From: Neckera pumila
Taxonomy: Eukaryota > Streptophyta > Bryopsida > Hypnales > Neckeraceae
DNA: 64,000 bases
Assembly (NCBI GenBank): GCA_963969595.1
Contig: OZ018408.1
Span: forward strand, 18,163,823-18,227,822
Reading direction: 5' to 3'
Shown here: one piece after another, positions 28,616-40,149 of the stretch
Layout: each line of letters begins with the position of its first letter
Numbering within the stretch: position 1 is the first letter of the stretch
Notes under the pieces: generated by a model
Seen by the model: only the letters and a program-made list of their open reading frames with translations
Databases searched by the model: none
What the model was told of the DNA's origin: nothing
Made by a program: the position numbers and the translations under genes

Positions 28616-28830
28616 AACGATGCTAGCATGTGAGCATGTGACCGTGAGCCTAAGAGCGGTGAGCGGGGATTGTGTGAGCCTAGAGCCTGAAAATAAAAAA
28701 CTTGATGTAATTTTTAAATTTATTTGGTTAAAATGTAAAAAGATTGATTTTGTTTATTATATTTAGAAAAGATGCCCTATTACCACTAGACCTATGACCG
28801 TGGGTTTTATATCTAAAAGCCTGGAAAGTT
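28616..28830 (+). repeat. Left terminal inverted repeat and subterminal motifs
   Basis: Starts AACGATGCTAGCATGTGAGC. Within the next 60 bp the string GTGAGC or GTGAGCC recurs (about 28629-28690). The inner block AGACCTATGACCGTGG lies at 28788-28803. These repeated short motifs are candidates for transposase binding sites. Confidence 0.75.
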
Positions 28831-29133
28831 GGCGTTATTGTCTGTTTTGGAATTTATATATACATTTAGAGAGGCCGTCCAAGGGTAGACTAATTAAGTG
28901 AGAATACATATAATTTAGAGGCAATTTCAAAGATGAGAAGAAGATAAATGCAATGAAAATATCATAGGACGTGGAACACTATGTACATAATAAAATATTC
29001 TTTCATTGCAGCAAGGAATACATATTGGAATATAAATATAATATTTTGCTACTCAAATTTGGAGATTTTGAAGATAATATATCGGTACTACATATCTACT
29101 TTATATCATGCTAATATCTGTCAATTAACTTGG

Positions 29134-32100
29134 TCACTCGTATGTCTTGATGATTCCGGCCGTAATAAGCACTTGTTTACCTTTGTCCAAGCTGAGGGTA
29201 GGAGCGTGGATGAATGGATGTATCTTATAATCCAATTTGCACAAATAACGAAAGACATAATAAAGATGTTTGCAGTTAACGTACATGCCACGCTTTCCAA
29301 TGGACATCCCATTCATACTTCCATAATGGGGACAAGTACAAGATGGGAAATTGCAAAGAGTAATGCTGTAAACCTTCTGGTTAGGTTCAGTCCTAGAAGA
29401 AAGAGTAATAATAGCACCAAATCTAGGATAAGGAAGGAAGTTTACACCAGTAATACTTGCAGTAACATTCCTTGCACTTTCCCACTGATTGCGATGATTT
29501 TCAGTGGGCGCCTTACTATTCCGTCGAACTTGCTTGCCATTTCGAATGGAAGGGATTCTTTCAGCATGTGCTGGTCGAGGATGAGTCCAGAGCATAGGCT
29601 TAAATACCCTAGATGAGGTGAATAGACGTCGAGGTGACATTGGCACACTAGATTGCAGGTGAAATCTAGCTTCTTCCAACTCTATGATTTCAGTACGAGT
29701 AAGATTGGTACCAATAAGAACAGGCTAGACGTTAGGGATCTCGGGTCGTGTAAGAACATGAGAACGTTTAGGTCATATGACACATCGTGCAATTTGATCT
29801 GCACAAAACCAGAAATCCTCGGTCTGAACAGTCGTGCCCTTATATTCACGCTTTTGTCCTTTGTAAGTAGGAGCAGCAGTAGGTTTACCATATCTAACAA
29901 TTAGTAGCTTGCATTTGGCTTGTGTGTACTTCTGAATGGCAGACACTGCTTCCTTGACTTGTGTGAAATTCTCGCTATGTGCCACTCCGATGTATTACAA
30001 TCTGTTTTCACCACAGATTGGGTATGGGGCATGACTGTATTAAATTCCTCACTTTCAGCCCCGATTTGTACACTAGCAACGGCTGATCTAATTTGAACTC
30101 AAAGATGGGAAAAGTTCACCTTGTCAGGGCGATGAGAATCACCTTCAGAACCGATTAGAAGATCCAATTTTCTTTTGCCGGACTCAAATACCTCTTTTCC
30201 CTCCAAATGCGGAATTCGGGTGCAGATGTCTTCCGCTCTAGGCATCTGACTTAGAGCGTCTGCAATTTTCTTCCCATCTCCAGATGCCATAGCTCTCTTC
30301 AGTTTCAAATCTTCTTTAGAGGGGCCCTTCCCAAAAGGGCCTTTGCAAACATAAGCCCTATAATTCGTCATTTGCATAAAAGCTCGAACCCAATCATCGC
30401 AAGTGGCTACAAACAAATTAGACCCGGGTTTGCCAGAAGCTTGCATCCATTTATTATGCATTGTTTCTGCAAGGTTGCACGTTGGGATGTCTGCTAGTTC
30501 TTCAGTTGTCAGTTTCTGCAAAGATGATGATGAAGTCATTATTGGATTGGTTTGAAATGTAAAAAAAGATATGAAAAAAAGAATGAGAGTGAAGATCATA
30601 CCGTTTCCATGAATCCACTCCACTGTCGATATTGAAAGTGCCAAAAGGCCAGCCAATCCTCGAGTTCACGAATTGCCGGTTCTGATGCAGCTTCGGAGGA
30701 ATACCACCACGCTCTAATTTCTAGATACATTTTGTCCGCCTCGGACATTGATGTTGCATCCTTGTATTGCCTGCACAGTCGGATATGCTGGTTTTGGAAC
30801 TCTTTTGCAATTAGCTTCTCTATATGCTTGTGCATGCTTGTTGCCCAGTGGAACAAGCAAGTCCTTTCACGATCCACCATTGGAAGGGATGGATCCCCCG
30901 ACCCATATACAATGCAAACTCCATTGAAGTTGGCTTGAGCATTATCGCACATGAATCCCTTGAAGGTTGGATCTGACATCCCATTTTGTGCCATGACCTT
31001 ATTCAGACAACACCAAAAAATGATTTGACCTTCGGTGCCTTCAGTCTGCATATCACAGACGGCAATGGTCATGACTTTGCAGTAGTAGAGTCATAGACGT
31101 GACAAGCAATAGTTGTCCATAATTTCACCCTCTTCACATGGTCAAACATGATGAAGCAATTTCCAAGGTCGCCATTTGGTTGCATCCGTCGTACAAGATC
31201 AACACCGCTCCCAGGTCCATCCACAAGCATCTTGAACAAATAGACCTTCTCTTGTCCTTGTCCTGGAAATACACTATCATGGATATACTCCATTTTGGCA
31301 CGTCCCTTCATGTCAAGAATCCGATCAATCTCACCACCTCCTTTGTTGTTGTTCTTAAAAGAAGATATCATATTCCGCACATTCGGCGAGCTAAGGAGTT
31401 GGAACTTATCCATGACATTCTCTAATGCATTGCCATGGAGCATCTCCTTTGGTCTGGGTCCATTGTGAATCAGAAATGTATCAAGGAACTCCTTGCTTGT
31501 CGCTATGGTAATGGCAAAAGTTTTAGCAGTTGGAGTCCTTGCCACTTCGTGAGCAATCAATCCGGTGATTGCTTCGAGAGACTCTCTACACTGGCCATCA
31601 GCAACTGGATGTGAATGAACATCCAAGTGGATCGCTGCACGTGACAAATTTGCAGTTCTCTGTACATAATAAATCCGCAAGTTACATAGACTGAGACAAG
31701 TAGGAGGTTGTCTACAAACTTTACAAAGCACAGTAGACTCTAGTAGAGGAATCTGGCCTATGTTGAAAGGATGCTTGGTGGTCCCAATTCACTCAGTTTC
31801 GTTACTTTTTGAAGCTCGTGTGTGATAGTCACATCTTGGATTCTCACAAATCAAATGCCCAACACAATGCGACTTTCTGAACTTTAAACCGAGGTCGTTA
31901 TGGATGTTAGAGGTCATAGTGCGACTCCATGCATGACCATCATACCGTTTATCCATGCCCTCCATGCCCCTAGATCCACATGTGGATCCACGACACGGTG
32001 GTAGCTCAAAAAGAACATCGCCATTAAATCTAGCTAGGAGGAATTGGATGTTCTGATATTCAATGGCATCAAAATAAATTTGGGCAAGTTCATTCCGTGA

Positions 32101-32751
32101 TCCGGGCATAGAAGACAATTTTCGTAGACACTGTAATACAATTAGGGAATCACAATGATTGAGAGGAAGAGGAGGACGAGAAAATCCGGACGATGCGGAA
32201 CTACTAAAGGAAGAACGAAAGGCAGTAGGAACAAATGACTCCACAGTAGGTGGCAAAGCAACATTTGAAGAAAAAGGTTGACAGACTTGAATTGGTGTCT
32301 CGCCTTCAGAATCACTGGATAACTCTATGACTAGTTCTAAAGACTCGCGTTTGACATCATTGACATTGAACATAATTATATTCTCAGACCATCCACTAGC
32401 TAGAGATTCCACTTTGACTGGACATACAAGTGGGAGTTCAACATTGGAATTATCAGAAAGGGGTGTCAATATTTCAGTTGAAGTTGGCAAAAGCTCAGGC
32501 GAGAGACCATAAACTCTGAAGCGCCCTGCAAAAAGAAGCCAGTAGAACCCTTTTTGATCACTACATTTTGATTGCAAGATTGATTCCTTAACAACGCCAT
32601 AGTCATCTTGGACTTCTTCCTCTATGACAATAGAAGAAGGGGAGAACCCAAAGCGGACATGAAGGAGATGGGCGGACACATGTACAAAACCTTGACTACC
32701 TAATGGTAAAACAAATGGGACCTCATGACCTCTTGCAACAATAGTAGCCAT
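29134..32751 (-). pseudogene. Mutator-like transposase (zinc finger, DDE-like core, SWIM), decayed
   Basis: On the minus strand from ATG 32751, a 320-codon frame ends in a zinc-finger-like segment (HLICENPRCDYHTR). One in-frame TGA at 31789-31791 interrupts it. The same frame continues through CKVCRQP and HLDVHSHPV, consistent with a WRKY/GCM1-type C-C...H-x-H finger. The transposase core follows: MFDHVKRVKLW, then after a 1-nt frameshift at about 31072, GFMCDNAQAN, CLFHW and LAFWHFQYRQW. A GT-AG intron spans 30516-30601 and joins FMET to KLTTEELADIPTCN. After a stop at about 30099 and another frame change near 30000, a frame with a TGA near 29770 leads to the SWIM finger: CTCPHY and NCKHLYYVF (29250-29360). 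MULE transposases cut and join DNA at the terminal repeats. At least four lesions make it non-functional; one stop could instead mark an unrecognised intron. Confidence 0.85.
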
Positions 32752-33557
32752 ACTGAAGTGTTACATAAAGTTGCAGGGAAGTTGCAGCATTAGGAAGCAA
32801 GCAATGATGTTTACAAATGCAAGGGGTGTGAATATAAAGAAGAATAAAAGCTTCTACGGTTGTTTGAAATGAACGGACATATATCAGGGATGCCGTATAA
32901 TTTGAAATTGGATTGATGATTTCAATGCTTGTTATTGTGTATCATATCAAGATTTGCTCTAGAAGAAGATATATCAACAACATTTGAAATGAATTTGGAT
33001 AAGGCGACGTACTGCGTAGTATCAATTAGTAAATCAGAAATAATAAATGAATTATAATACTTGACAATGTATCATTTTCTGTCAGACAATATTAGTAGAA
33101 TTAAAGCTGGCACTGATAGGAGACGATAGATCAAAATGCCTTATATTGCATAATCCCTGACATACTTGCAATGATAATTACATATCTTTAGATAGGTAAA
33201 GTTTTTTTCATTGATGATAATGTGAATAACAGACATATGAAACCGTCACTTACTTATAAAATTGAATTCTAATTTTGTGGAGAATAGCTGTTGAAGTTCC
33301 TTAGAATATAAAAGGTTGCAGAGTGGAATGAAGCAGTATGTAGAAACGCATGTTGCAAGAAGTGGGTGATGTAGTATGGAGGATTGGAGGATTGGAAGAT
33401 GCTGATATTGTAAGGCCCTACTAGTTTATTATTTCAGATGCAAGGATACTTGTTTTCTCCATTGTTAGCGTTAGACACTCCAGTTTAAGGTAGGAAGAAG
33501 AGGAGGAAGAAAAGTAGTTTTCGTTATTCAAGTAGAAGGCAATTGTTAAGGGCTAGA
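32752..33557. promoter_or_regulatory. Divergent intergenic region between transposase and ParB/methyltransferase genes
   Basis: The two genes are transcribed away from each other, so this 0.8 kb must hold both 5' leaders and promoters. I cannot assign TATA boxes. A stretch at 33489-33557 stays open upstream of ATG 33558 and would encode a very basic sequence (RKKRRKKSS), so the true plus-strand start may be further upstream. Confidence 0.5.
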
Positions 33558-36500
33558 ATGACTAGACGGGTGCCTCTAATTAGTGCGGTTGATCTGTCTG
33601 GCACAACGAGGAATTTGACGTATGAAGGTATTGTTTCATGTGAAGCAATTGGAGAAGATAACGTGGAAGTTGAACCCGTCTCTTGCGAAGCTCAACCAGA
33701 TATTGCCTCAAGCTGTAGTGATTGGGATCAAGATATTAACGAAGAAGAGGAGGAAGAACAACAACAACAAATAGCCCCAACAGTAGAATTGGAGCAGGAG
33801 GTAGGAAGCACAAACACAATGGTAAGGAAATAATTATCCCAAGTGATATTGAGTTTGAATATATGTGAAATTTTTTCTTAGAGGCAGATTTTGCAACTTT
33901 GCATCATTTCATGCGCGTCGAAATCCCGATTCCAGCAGTATATAGCATGTAAAAAACGGACAAATATTGAGTATCTTATGCCCTAAAAACTAATTCAACA
34001 TCTTAGAATCTTCCCTGAAATGTTCAGTTTCTGATGATTTTTAGGCAAAATCCAGCACTTTTATTTTTAGCAGTTTTTGCTGATTTTTATAAATTCGCTC
34101 AAGTGTCCTAAAATTCTGAAAAAAATTGGAGTGAATTTGACGTGTATAATCTATGGGTATAAAAAAATTTGGCTTGAAATCTTAAAAATTGAAGAAGTTA
34201 TTTAGAAGATTCCCTTGAGCTATATCTACCAATCTCTTCTTTGTTTTTGTTTTTTGTTTTTTTTGGAGACTAGTTTCATCCTAACTCTTGTGTTGTCTTT
34301 GAACGTCGTCTTTGAAGGCGCTGAGGCAACAACCAATGAGGGAGGGACAAGAAGCGATCACCATGGAAGAGGCGGAGGTTGCGGTGGAGGCTACAGCGGA
34401 ATCTGTGCGGCAAGATGGACAAGGAAGAAATCACGAGACAAGTGCAAGCATTGAAGGAAATCCAGGTATGCGGCTTTTTTCTTGGCCTTCCTAGACCCCA
34501 GCCGTTAACGGCTGCGCTTTTTTGGGTTCCGATTTAGAATAGTGTATGCTAGGATTCCGTCCAATGGTGCAGTTTCTTTCACCTTCTCACACCCCAGCCG
34601 TTAACGGCAGCCCTTTTCGGGAGTCAAACTTTCCTATTCTGCGCATTAGAAATTAGGTCGAACATAGTAATTTTTCACCTTCTCACACCCCAGCCGTTAA
34701 CGGTAGCCCTTTTCGAGATGTAGAATTTTTTTCCCCCCGGTTCAGATTTCAGATTCATTGCTGAAATTTTTTAGCATCCTACACCCCAACCGTTAACAGC
34801 AGCCCTTTTCGGAATGTAGAATTTCTTCCACCGCAGTTCAAATTTCAGATTCATTGCTGAAATGTTTTAACATCCCACACCCCAGCCGTTAACGGCAGCC
34901 CTTTTTGGGACGTAGAATTTTTTTCCCCCCCGGTTCAGATTTCAGATTCATTGCTGAAATTTTTAGCATCCTACACCCCAGCCGTTAACGGCAGCCTTTT
35001 TCAGAATGTAGAATTTCTTCCACCGCGGTTCAGATTTCAGATTCATTGCTGAAATGTTTTAGCATCCTACACCCCAGCCGTTAACGGCAGCCCTTTTTGG
35101 GATGTAGAATTTCTTCCACCGCGGTTCAAATTTCAGATTCATTGCTGAAATGTTTTAGCATCCTACACCTCAGCCGTTAACGGCAGCCTCTTCTAAAACA
35201 TAAATTTGCTTGCTATGTATATTACGATTTCCTTCAATGCTAAATTTTTGGAGCCTTTCTAAGCTGCAAAAGTTAACAATTGTTATGTCAAATTACATAT
35301 TAATCTTTTTCTTGATGTCATTACAGAGATCATGACACAAAGAGATCCAGACGCACCGGGATTAGATGTCGTACACCAGCCTCTTTCTGAGGATCAATTG
35401 GAGTTACAATTGCATGGCTTTTTGAAGAAAGAGACTGTCAACACATCTTTTCTTCTTGAGCGGTTGAGGTATCAACCAAAGGCAAAATCAAAAATCAACA
35501 TTCCTTTGTATCGTATGATTTCTTTGCCAGTTGTGAGGCCCTTTTTGAAGAATGATGTTATGAACCTTGCTGCACATTTTGTTACTTGCGGTTACATGGA
35601 AGGAAATGGAGTTTTTTATGTGACCTTGGAGGACAATGAAGGAAAGACAGTAGATGTCACGGATGATATTGTTAAATCCTGGAGTGCCAATTGGGTGAGG
35701 GCCAATGCTGCATTTGAGAAAGAATTGGAGAATGATGAAGATCTCAAAGTTTTTGCGGGCAAGATGTTTATGGTATGGGATGGCAACCATCGTCTGCAAG
35801 CATGGCTGCCTATTATCAACCGCGATCATGCAGATGACTTCATCTGGCATTACGCGGTTGAAAGTATTTTTTTGGAGGTTAAGGGAGATATTGCAACTAT
35901 GTTGGCAGCATTACATGAAGTGAATTGGTAATCTCTTTTCTTTATTTATCAAAGTTTGGTTCATTTCACTTCTTAGTCACTAAAGGTTGTTTGGTTTGAA
36001 ACATTGGAATTGTTGCTATTCTATATTTTTTTTCTTTCATGTTCACTTCACAAATTTTAACACAATACATCTTGTTTGTCCAGGAGAAACCAAAAATCCC
36101 ATGTTTCTATAAATCTTGTTCACAAACTTTATCACATTCAGAGTATTGCTGGCCAACCACTCTCATATTTTGAAAAACTTGTTTCCAAAGATGATCTTGT
36201 TGCAGCTGAAGCAAAGCAGAAGTCAAAACAAAGAACATGGTTCACTCTCACTCTTGAGGCTCTAAATGGAGTCTTATACCAGGTAAATTTTTAAAGTTGT
36301 ATTGGCCACTTCATATTTTGTTTTCAATTTTTATGTCTTCTTTTTGTTCTTATTGTTAATTTGAATTACTATCCTATGAATCATTGTATATATCATTTGT
36401 CATCGTGTGTCATTTTTCTTATTCTTATACATCAATTATCTTATGCAGCAAGAGTTGGGAGAGTCTGCTGCAGCTGCTCAAAGGAAATTTTATGAGAAAT

Positions 36501-39397
36501 ATCCCAATCCAGCAGATTGGACTCCATCTGCAGTTCATGAATGGGTCTCTAAAGCTATTGACAAGGTCAAGATAGCTTCTCATTCTGAATTGAGGAAACA
36601 ACTTCCTATTGCAGATCCAAAACACACGACTGCCTTCTTAGAGCAAGTGAAGTTTCACTATGAAACTCACGATGAAAGTCCAGAGATGATTCAAGAGAAA
36701 CTTTGGATGCTAGCAACTTCAGCAATGGACACTTCTATGAAGATCAAGTGGTTAGAGAGGTGGAACAAGTCTCCTTCTCTTCGCGAAGCGCTCAAATTTC
36801 CTAAGTCAAAATTCAATGATATTGACTTCCCCGAGTGGCTTCATAAAGCTACATGGTGGGCTCAAGTGAGTACTAGTCTTGTTTTTTTTTTCATATTCTT
36901 CCTTTGAACCTTTTTGTTCAATCATAACATTCTTCTAATCTAAATTTTGTATGTCACAGTTGGCTGTTGAAACAAAAAAGCTATTTGATGCCACAGTAGC
37001 TGATCTGGGAGTGTCTATTAACTATCTTCCAGATGGTATGGATCCTTTGCCCACAATCTTTGATTATGTGGAGTCAGTGCGCATATTGTTGTGGGATGCT
37101 GCATTTTTCTGTGAATTTGATGTGGATAAGGGGATCCACAAGAACCATAAGATTGATAAACAACTGAACTTCAAACCAGCTATGCAAAGGGTGCTTTACA
37201 GATACTTCAAGTATGTCCTTTTTCCTACTAAAGCCATTTCCAAATCTCCTGCTTTCTTTGCAAATTACTTGGACAAAGAAAGTGAAGATTGCATGTTTAC
37301 AGAGGGGATCATGAGTTCTTGGGATCCCTTGCATTGGAAAAGGTGTGGGTGGTATTTGGATTGTCCTTTCAAAAGACCTCCCACTTTTGACATTGCCCTT
37401 CAAGGTTCCATTGAACCTGCACTCAAAGGTACAATCGTAGTTACAACGGTGGATAAAGATGCAACCAAGAAGACAAGAAAGACAAAGGCTAAGCCAAAGA
37501 AAGAAATAGTTTATCTTGATGATTCCAATGAAGATGTGCCAGTTGAAGATAGTCTCAAAGACCTTCTTGTTACTGGACCTTCTTCTTCAAATGTTGAGGC
37601 TACCCTCCCCCTTCAAAGCGACAAAAGACTATTTCTACTCCTGTGGTTTTGGTGCCAACTTCTTCTCCTATCTTTGAACTTCCTCTCTAACTTAAAGGTA
37701 TGATGAGTACTTTGGCTCCTTTGTCGTCCCCTCGTACATCCTTGGAGTTGATCTTAAATGATTCTTTTGTTAGAATTATCGAGGAGAAAAAGAAGACTGG
37801 TATATTTGGCACGCCATATGACGACATTGTATCTTTTCTATCAAAGGTGAGTTCATTCTTTTTATTGGTTTTCTTTGCTATTTCATGTTTCATTGTTATG
37901 AAATCTTACATGTTCTACAAAATTCATCTCTTCGAATCCATAATGTTTTGTGCCTTTAACATCTTCAATTATGAACTAACATTCTATAAATTTGTCTTTG
38001 TAGGTTGGTGAAGGCAGGGAGTTTTTTTTTGATGGCAAAGTTCAAAAGAAACCTGCAGTGGATCTCATCATTGCAGATTATCCAGATGGTTTTCCAATTC
38101 TAGGGGTTTCAAATCCACCATCTCAAATTCCCCACTGGAATGCCAACATTCCAGGTTTTCTCCAAATAATGATGGCATTTTGTCTCACCTATCTTCATGA
38201 TGATGGAGCATTCCTTCTATTTTATCCTGATAGTTTGACGGTGAAGAGAGAAGTGGCAGGATTCTTCAAAAACTACAAGTTGAAGGTCAAGGATGAGTGG
38301 ACTATCGTTAACTGTTTGCACTTGGCTAATCCTATGAATACAACTAAAAAAGTAAGTTGCAATTTCAAACTTTTATTTTTGTCATTGATTCATTTTTTAT
38401 TGTATTTCCTTCGATTTTATACGCACTTTCTAATTTCATTTGATTTTCATTCCAGACTATGAAGTTCAAGGCTTTATTGTTGGTTCGATCATTTGCTTCT
38501 CCCATTACAAGGCAACCTCGGGAGTTTGTGATTACTAATGATCCTTCTATTCCCGAAGTTGATTTAGCCACAAATGACGTCCTCTTCAATTCTGTTACTA
38601 TAGCAAGTCAATTATGTAGAAAGGAAGATGGCAAGCCATGGAGGGGTGCAAAAGAAAAGTCTGAGGTTCTAATGAAGCTTTTTGTTCATGGCTTGAGTCC
38701 TGTAGGTGGCATTGTAGCAGACATGACTGCCTCTACAGGTATTGTAATCTACAATATTGACTTACTTCTTTCTCTATTTTTTGTTTGATTTTTAATTCTA
38801 TTCTTCAATTTTGATGTTTCATAATTCATATATTGTGTTTCACTCAGGTTCTTCTATTAAAGCGGCACATTCTTCTAATCGCCATATCCTTGCACTAGAA
38901 AGTGATGTCAAACTCTTTGATGAGGTACGGAAGCCTCTAAAAACACCTATAACCATCTCCAAAAATCTAGATTCTACTACCACACGTGATGGTATGGACA
39001 TTGATGATGACTCTCCAATTGAAGACGTTGCACTACTTGACTTATGTAAGTAAGTTCTTATATTATTCTACTTATATTATTCCTTTTCAACAACTTCAAT
39101 TATAAATCCTATACCTTGTATTTTAATTTGTTACTCCATTTTTGATATATGGTTTATTGTTTGCAGTTGGATGACTCCATTGCCAAGGCAAACCTTGCCT
39201 TTTTATCAGCACCCTAGATTTTTAGAAGTCCCTCTCTTAGTCCTCGTGGCTTCCTTGTTTATGCTGAAGATTTAGCATTAGCTTATGCTAATGATTCATC
39301 TGATTCATCTTCAATTTCTCAATCTCCTCGTAGATCTTATGATCCTAGAGTATGTTCTTATTTTGAACTCAGTGCATCTGAGTTAGACGAAATCTAA
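33558..39397 (+). pseudogene. ParB-like domain fused to permuted DNA amino-methyltransferase, intron-rich, decayed
   Basis: Exons with GT-AG borders in phase: 33558-33821, 34318-34465, 35327-35927, 36084-36282, 36449-36865, 36960-37846, 38004-38351, 38456-38738, 38848-39053, and a remnant 39167-39397. Exon 1 is acidic (EEEEEEQQQQ). Exon 3 looks ParB/sulfiredoxin-like: LPVVRPFLKNDVMNLAAHFV then MVWDGNHRLQAW (about 35772-35806). Exons 7-9 resemble a beta-type N6/N4 methyltransferase, with motif IV region VDLIIADYPDG (38058-38090) before the SAM-binding motif I region GGIVADMTASTG (38706-38738) and acidic LALESDVKLFDEV. The usual DPPY-type tetrapeptide reads DYPD, so catalysis is doubtful. The middle (36084-37560) is a domain I do not recognise, ending in a basic linker KKTRKTKAKPKK. 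Lesions: frameshift in the C run at about 37605-37611, TAA at 37688-37690, stop at 39051-39053 and TAG at 39215-39217. Confidence 0.75.
34496..35190 (+). repeat. Eightfold array with exact 96-bp period, palindromic core
   Basis: The core GCCGTTAACGGC (or a one- or two-base variant) starts at 34501, 34597, 34693, 34789, 34885, 34981, 35077 and 35173, always 96 bp apart. Each is preceded by CCCCA or a variant (CCTCA at the last). Spacers become near-identical from the third unit on (CAGATTTCAGATTCATTGCT). It fills the intron between exons 2 and 3 of the ParB/methyltransferase gene. CCGTTA on both strands of the palindrome fits the CNGTTR-type MYB core. Confidence 0.95.
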
Positions 39398-39959
39398 GTT
39401 TATTTTCATAATTTGATATTTTATTCCTATTGTCTTGTTTTTCAAATTGAATTTGCCTATACATGATGTAGCAATTTGCAATTTGAACATAGCAATGATG
39501 TAGCAGTGTAGCAATTCAAATCCCATTTGCTGCCCTAAAACTTCACCTTGTGCCTAAATTGTCAATACCTTATGAGCCTTGATTTGTACTCCACCACTAA
39601 ACTATATGAAATTTTAGGAAGTTGAATTTAACTTGGAATTCAATGAAACTACTACCATTAGATTAATTATGTAATCAATTAAAAATAGTTCCCCCCAAAA
39701 GGGCATCAACTAGAAAAATAGTGGTTTAGGTCATTTGGGATTTACACATTCATTTGGTATATAAAATATGACTACTATGTTTATTTTATGTATTACATGT
39801 TCAAGATATTTTTAAAATTTTAAAGCATAGTTATAAAAATAAAATAAAATAGGTGGACCATTTTCATTCTTTAAATTTACATGAAAGCCTATAGATCAAT
39901 TTTTGGTACAAAATCACATAGTGGCATATTCATTTGTTGTTCATTTGGATTGTAGATCC

Positions 39960-40098
39960 TTTCATATAATTCCACGGTCATAGGTCTTTAACAAATTTAC
40001 AAATCCTAAATTTCCAAAAAAAAATTGAAGGCTCACAGGCTCATAGGCTCACACGCTCACAGGCTCATGCTCATAGGCTCACATACTAGCATCCCCGT
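39960..40098 (-). repeat. Right terminal inverted repeat and subterminal motifs
   Basis: Read inward from 40098: ACGGGGATGCTAGTATGTGA, then at 40030-40083 about six overlapping GTGAGCCTAT / GTGAGCCTGT units. The inverse of 28788-28803 lies at 39972-39987. It matches the left end in the terminal 16-bp core and the inner block, with a shorter spacing between them. Confidence 0.75.
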
Positions 40099-40108
40099 AA
40101 AAATGACC
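40099..40108 (+). repeat. Target-site duplication, right copy
   Basis: AAAAATGACC, identical to 28606-28615. Confidence 0.85.
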
Positions 40109-40149
40109 TCTCCACCCTCCAATTCTACAAATGTTAGTAAGCAATTGTT

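Larger units (their letters stand above)
28616..40098. mobile_element. 11.5-kb Mutator-like transposon with a divergent ParB/methyltransferase gene
   Basis: The ends share GATGCTAG(C/T)ATGTGAGC in inverted orientation, followed by repeated GTGAGCC-type motifs, and share an inner inverted block AGACCTATGACCGTGG (28788-28803, inverse at 39972-39987). A 10-bp direct duplication flanks the whole (28606-28615 and 40099-40108). Inside are two divergent gene fossils: a SWIM-containing MULE-like transposase on the minus strand (32751-29134) and an intron-rich ParB-plus-methyltransferase gene on the plus strand (33558-39397). The roughly 800 bp between their starts would hold both promoters. The insertion lies in a foldback element whose uninterrupted relative is at 17905-18475. 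Both genes carry stops and frameshifts, so this copy is no longer autonomous. Confidence 0.85.

Noticed and set aside
28981..29616. 211-codon plus-strand open frame
   Set aside because: It is antisense to the SWIM-containing end of the Mutator-like transposase, whose zinc-finger motifs are clearly on the minus strand.
34496..35190. CRISPR-like array
   Set aside because: The regular spacing is striking, but spacers are near-identical between units and the host is a plant, so it is a tandem repeat.
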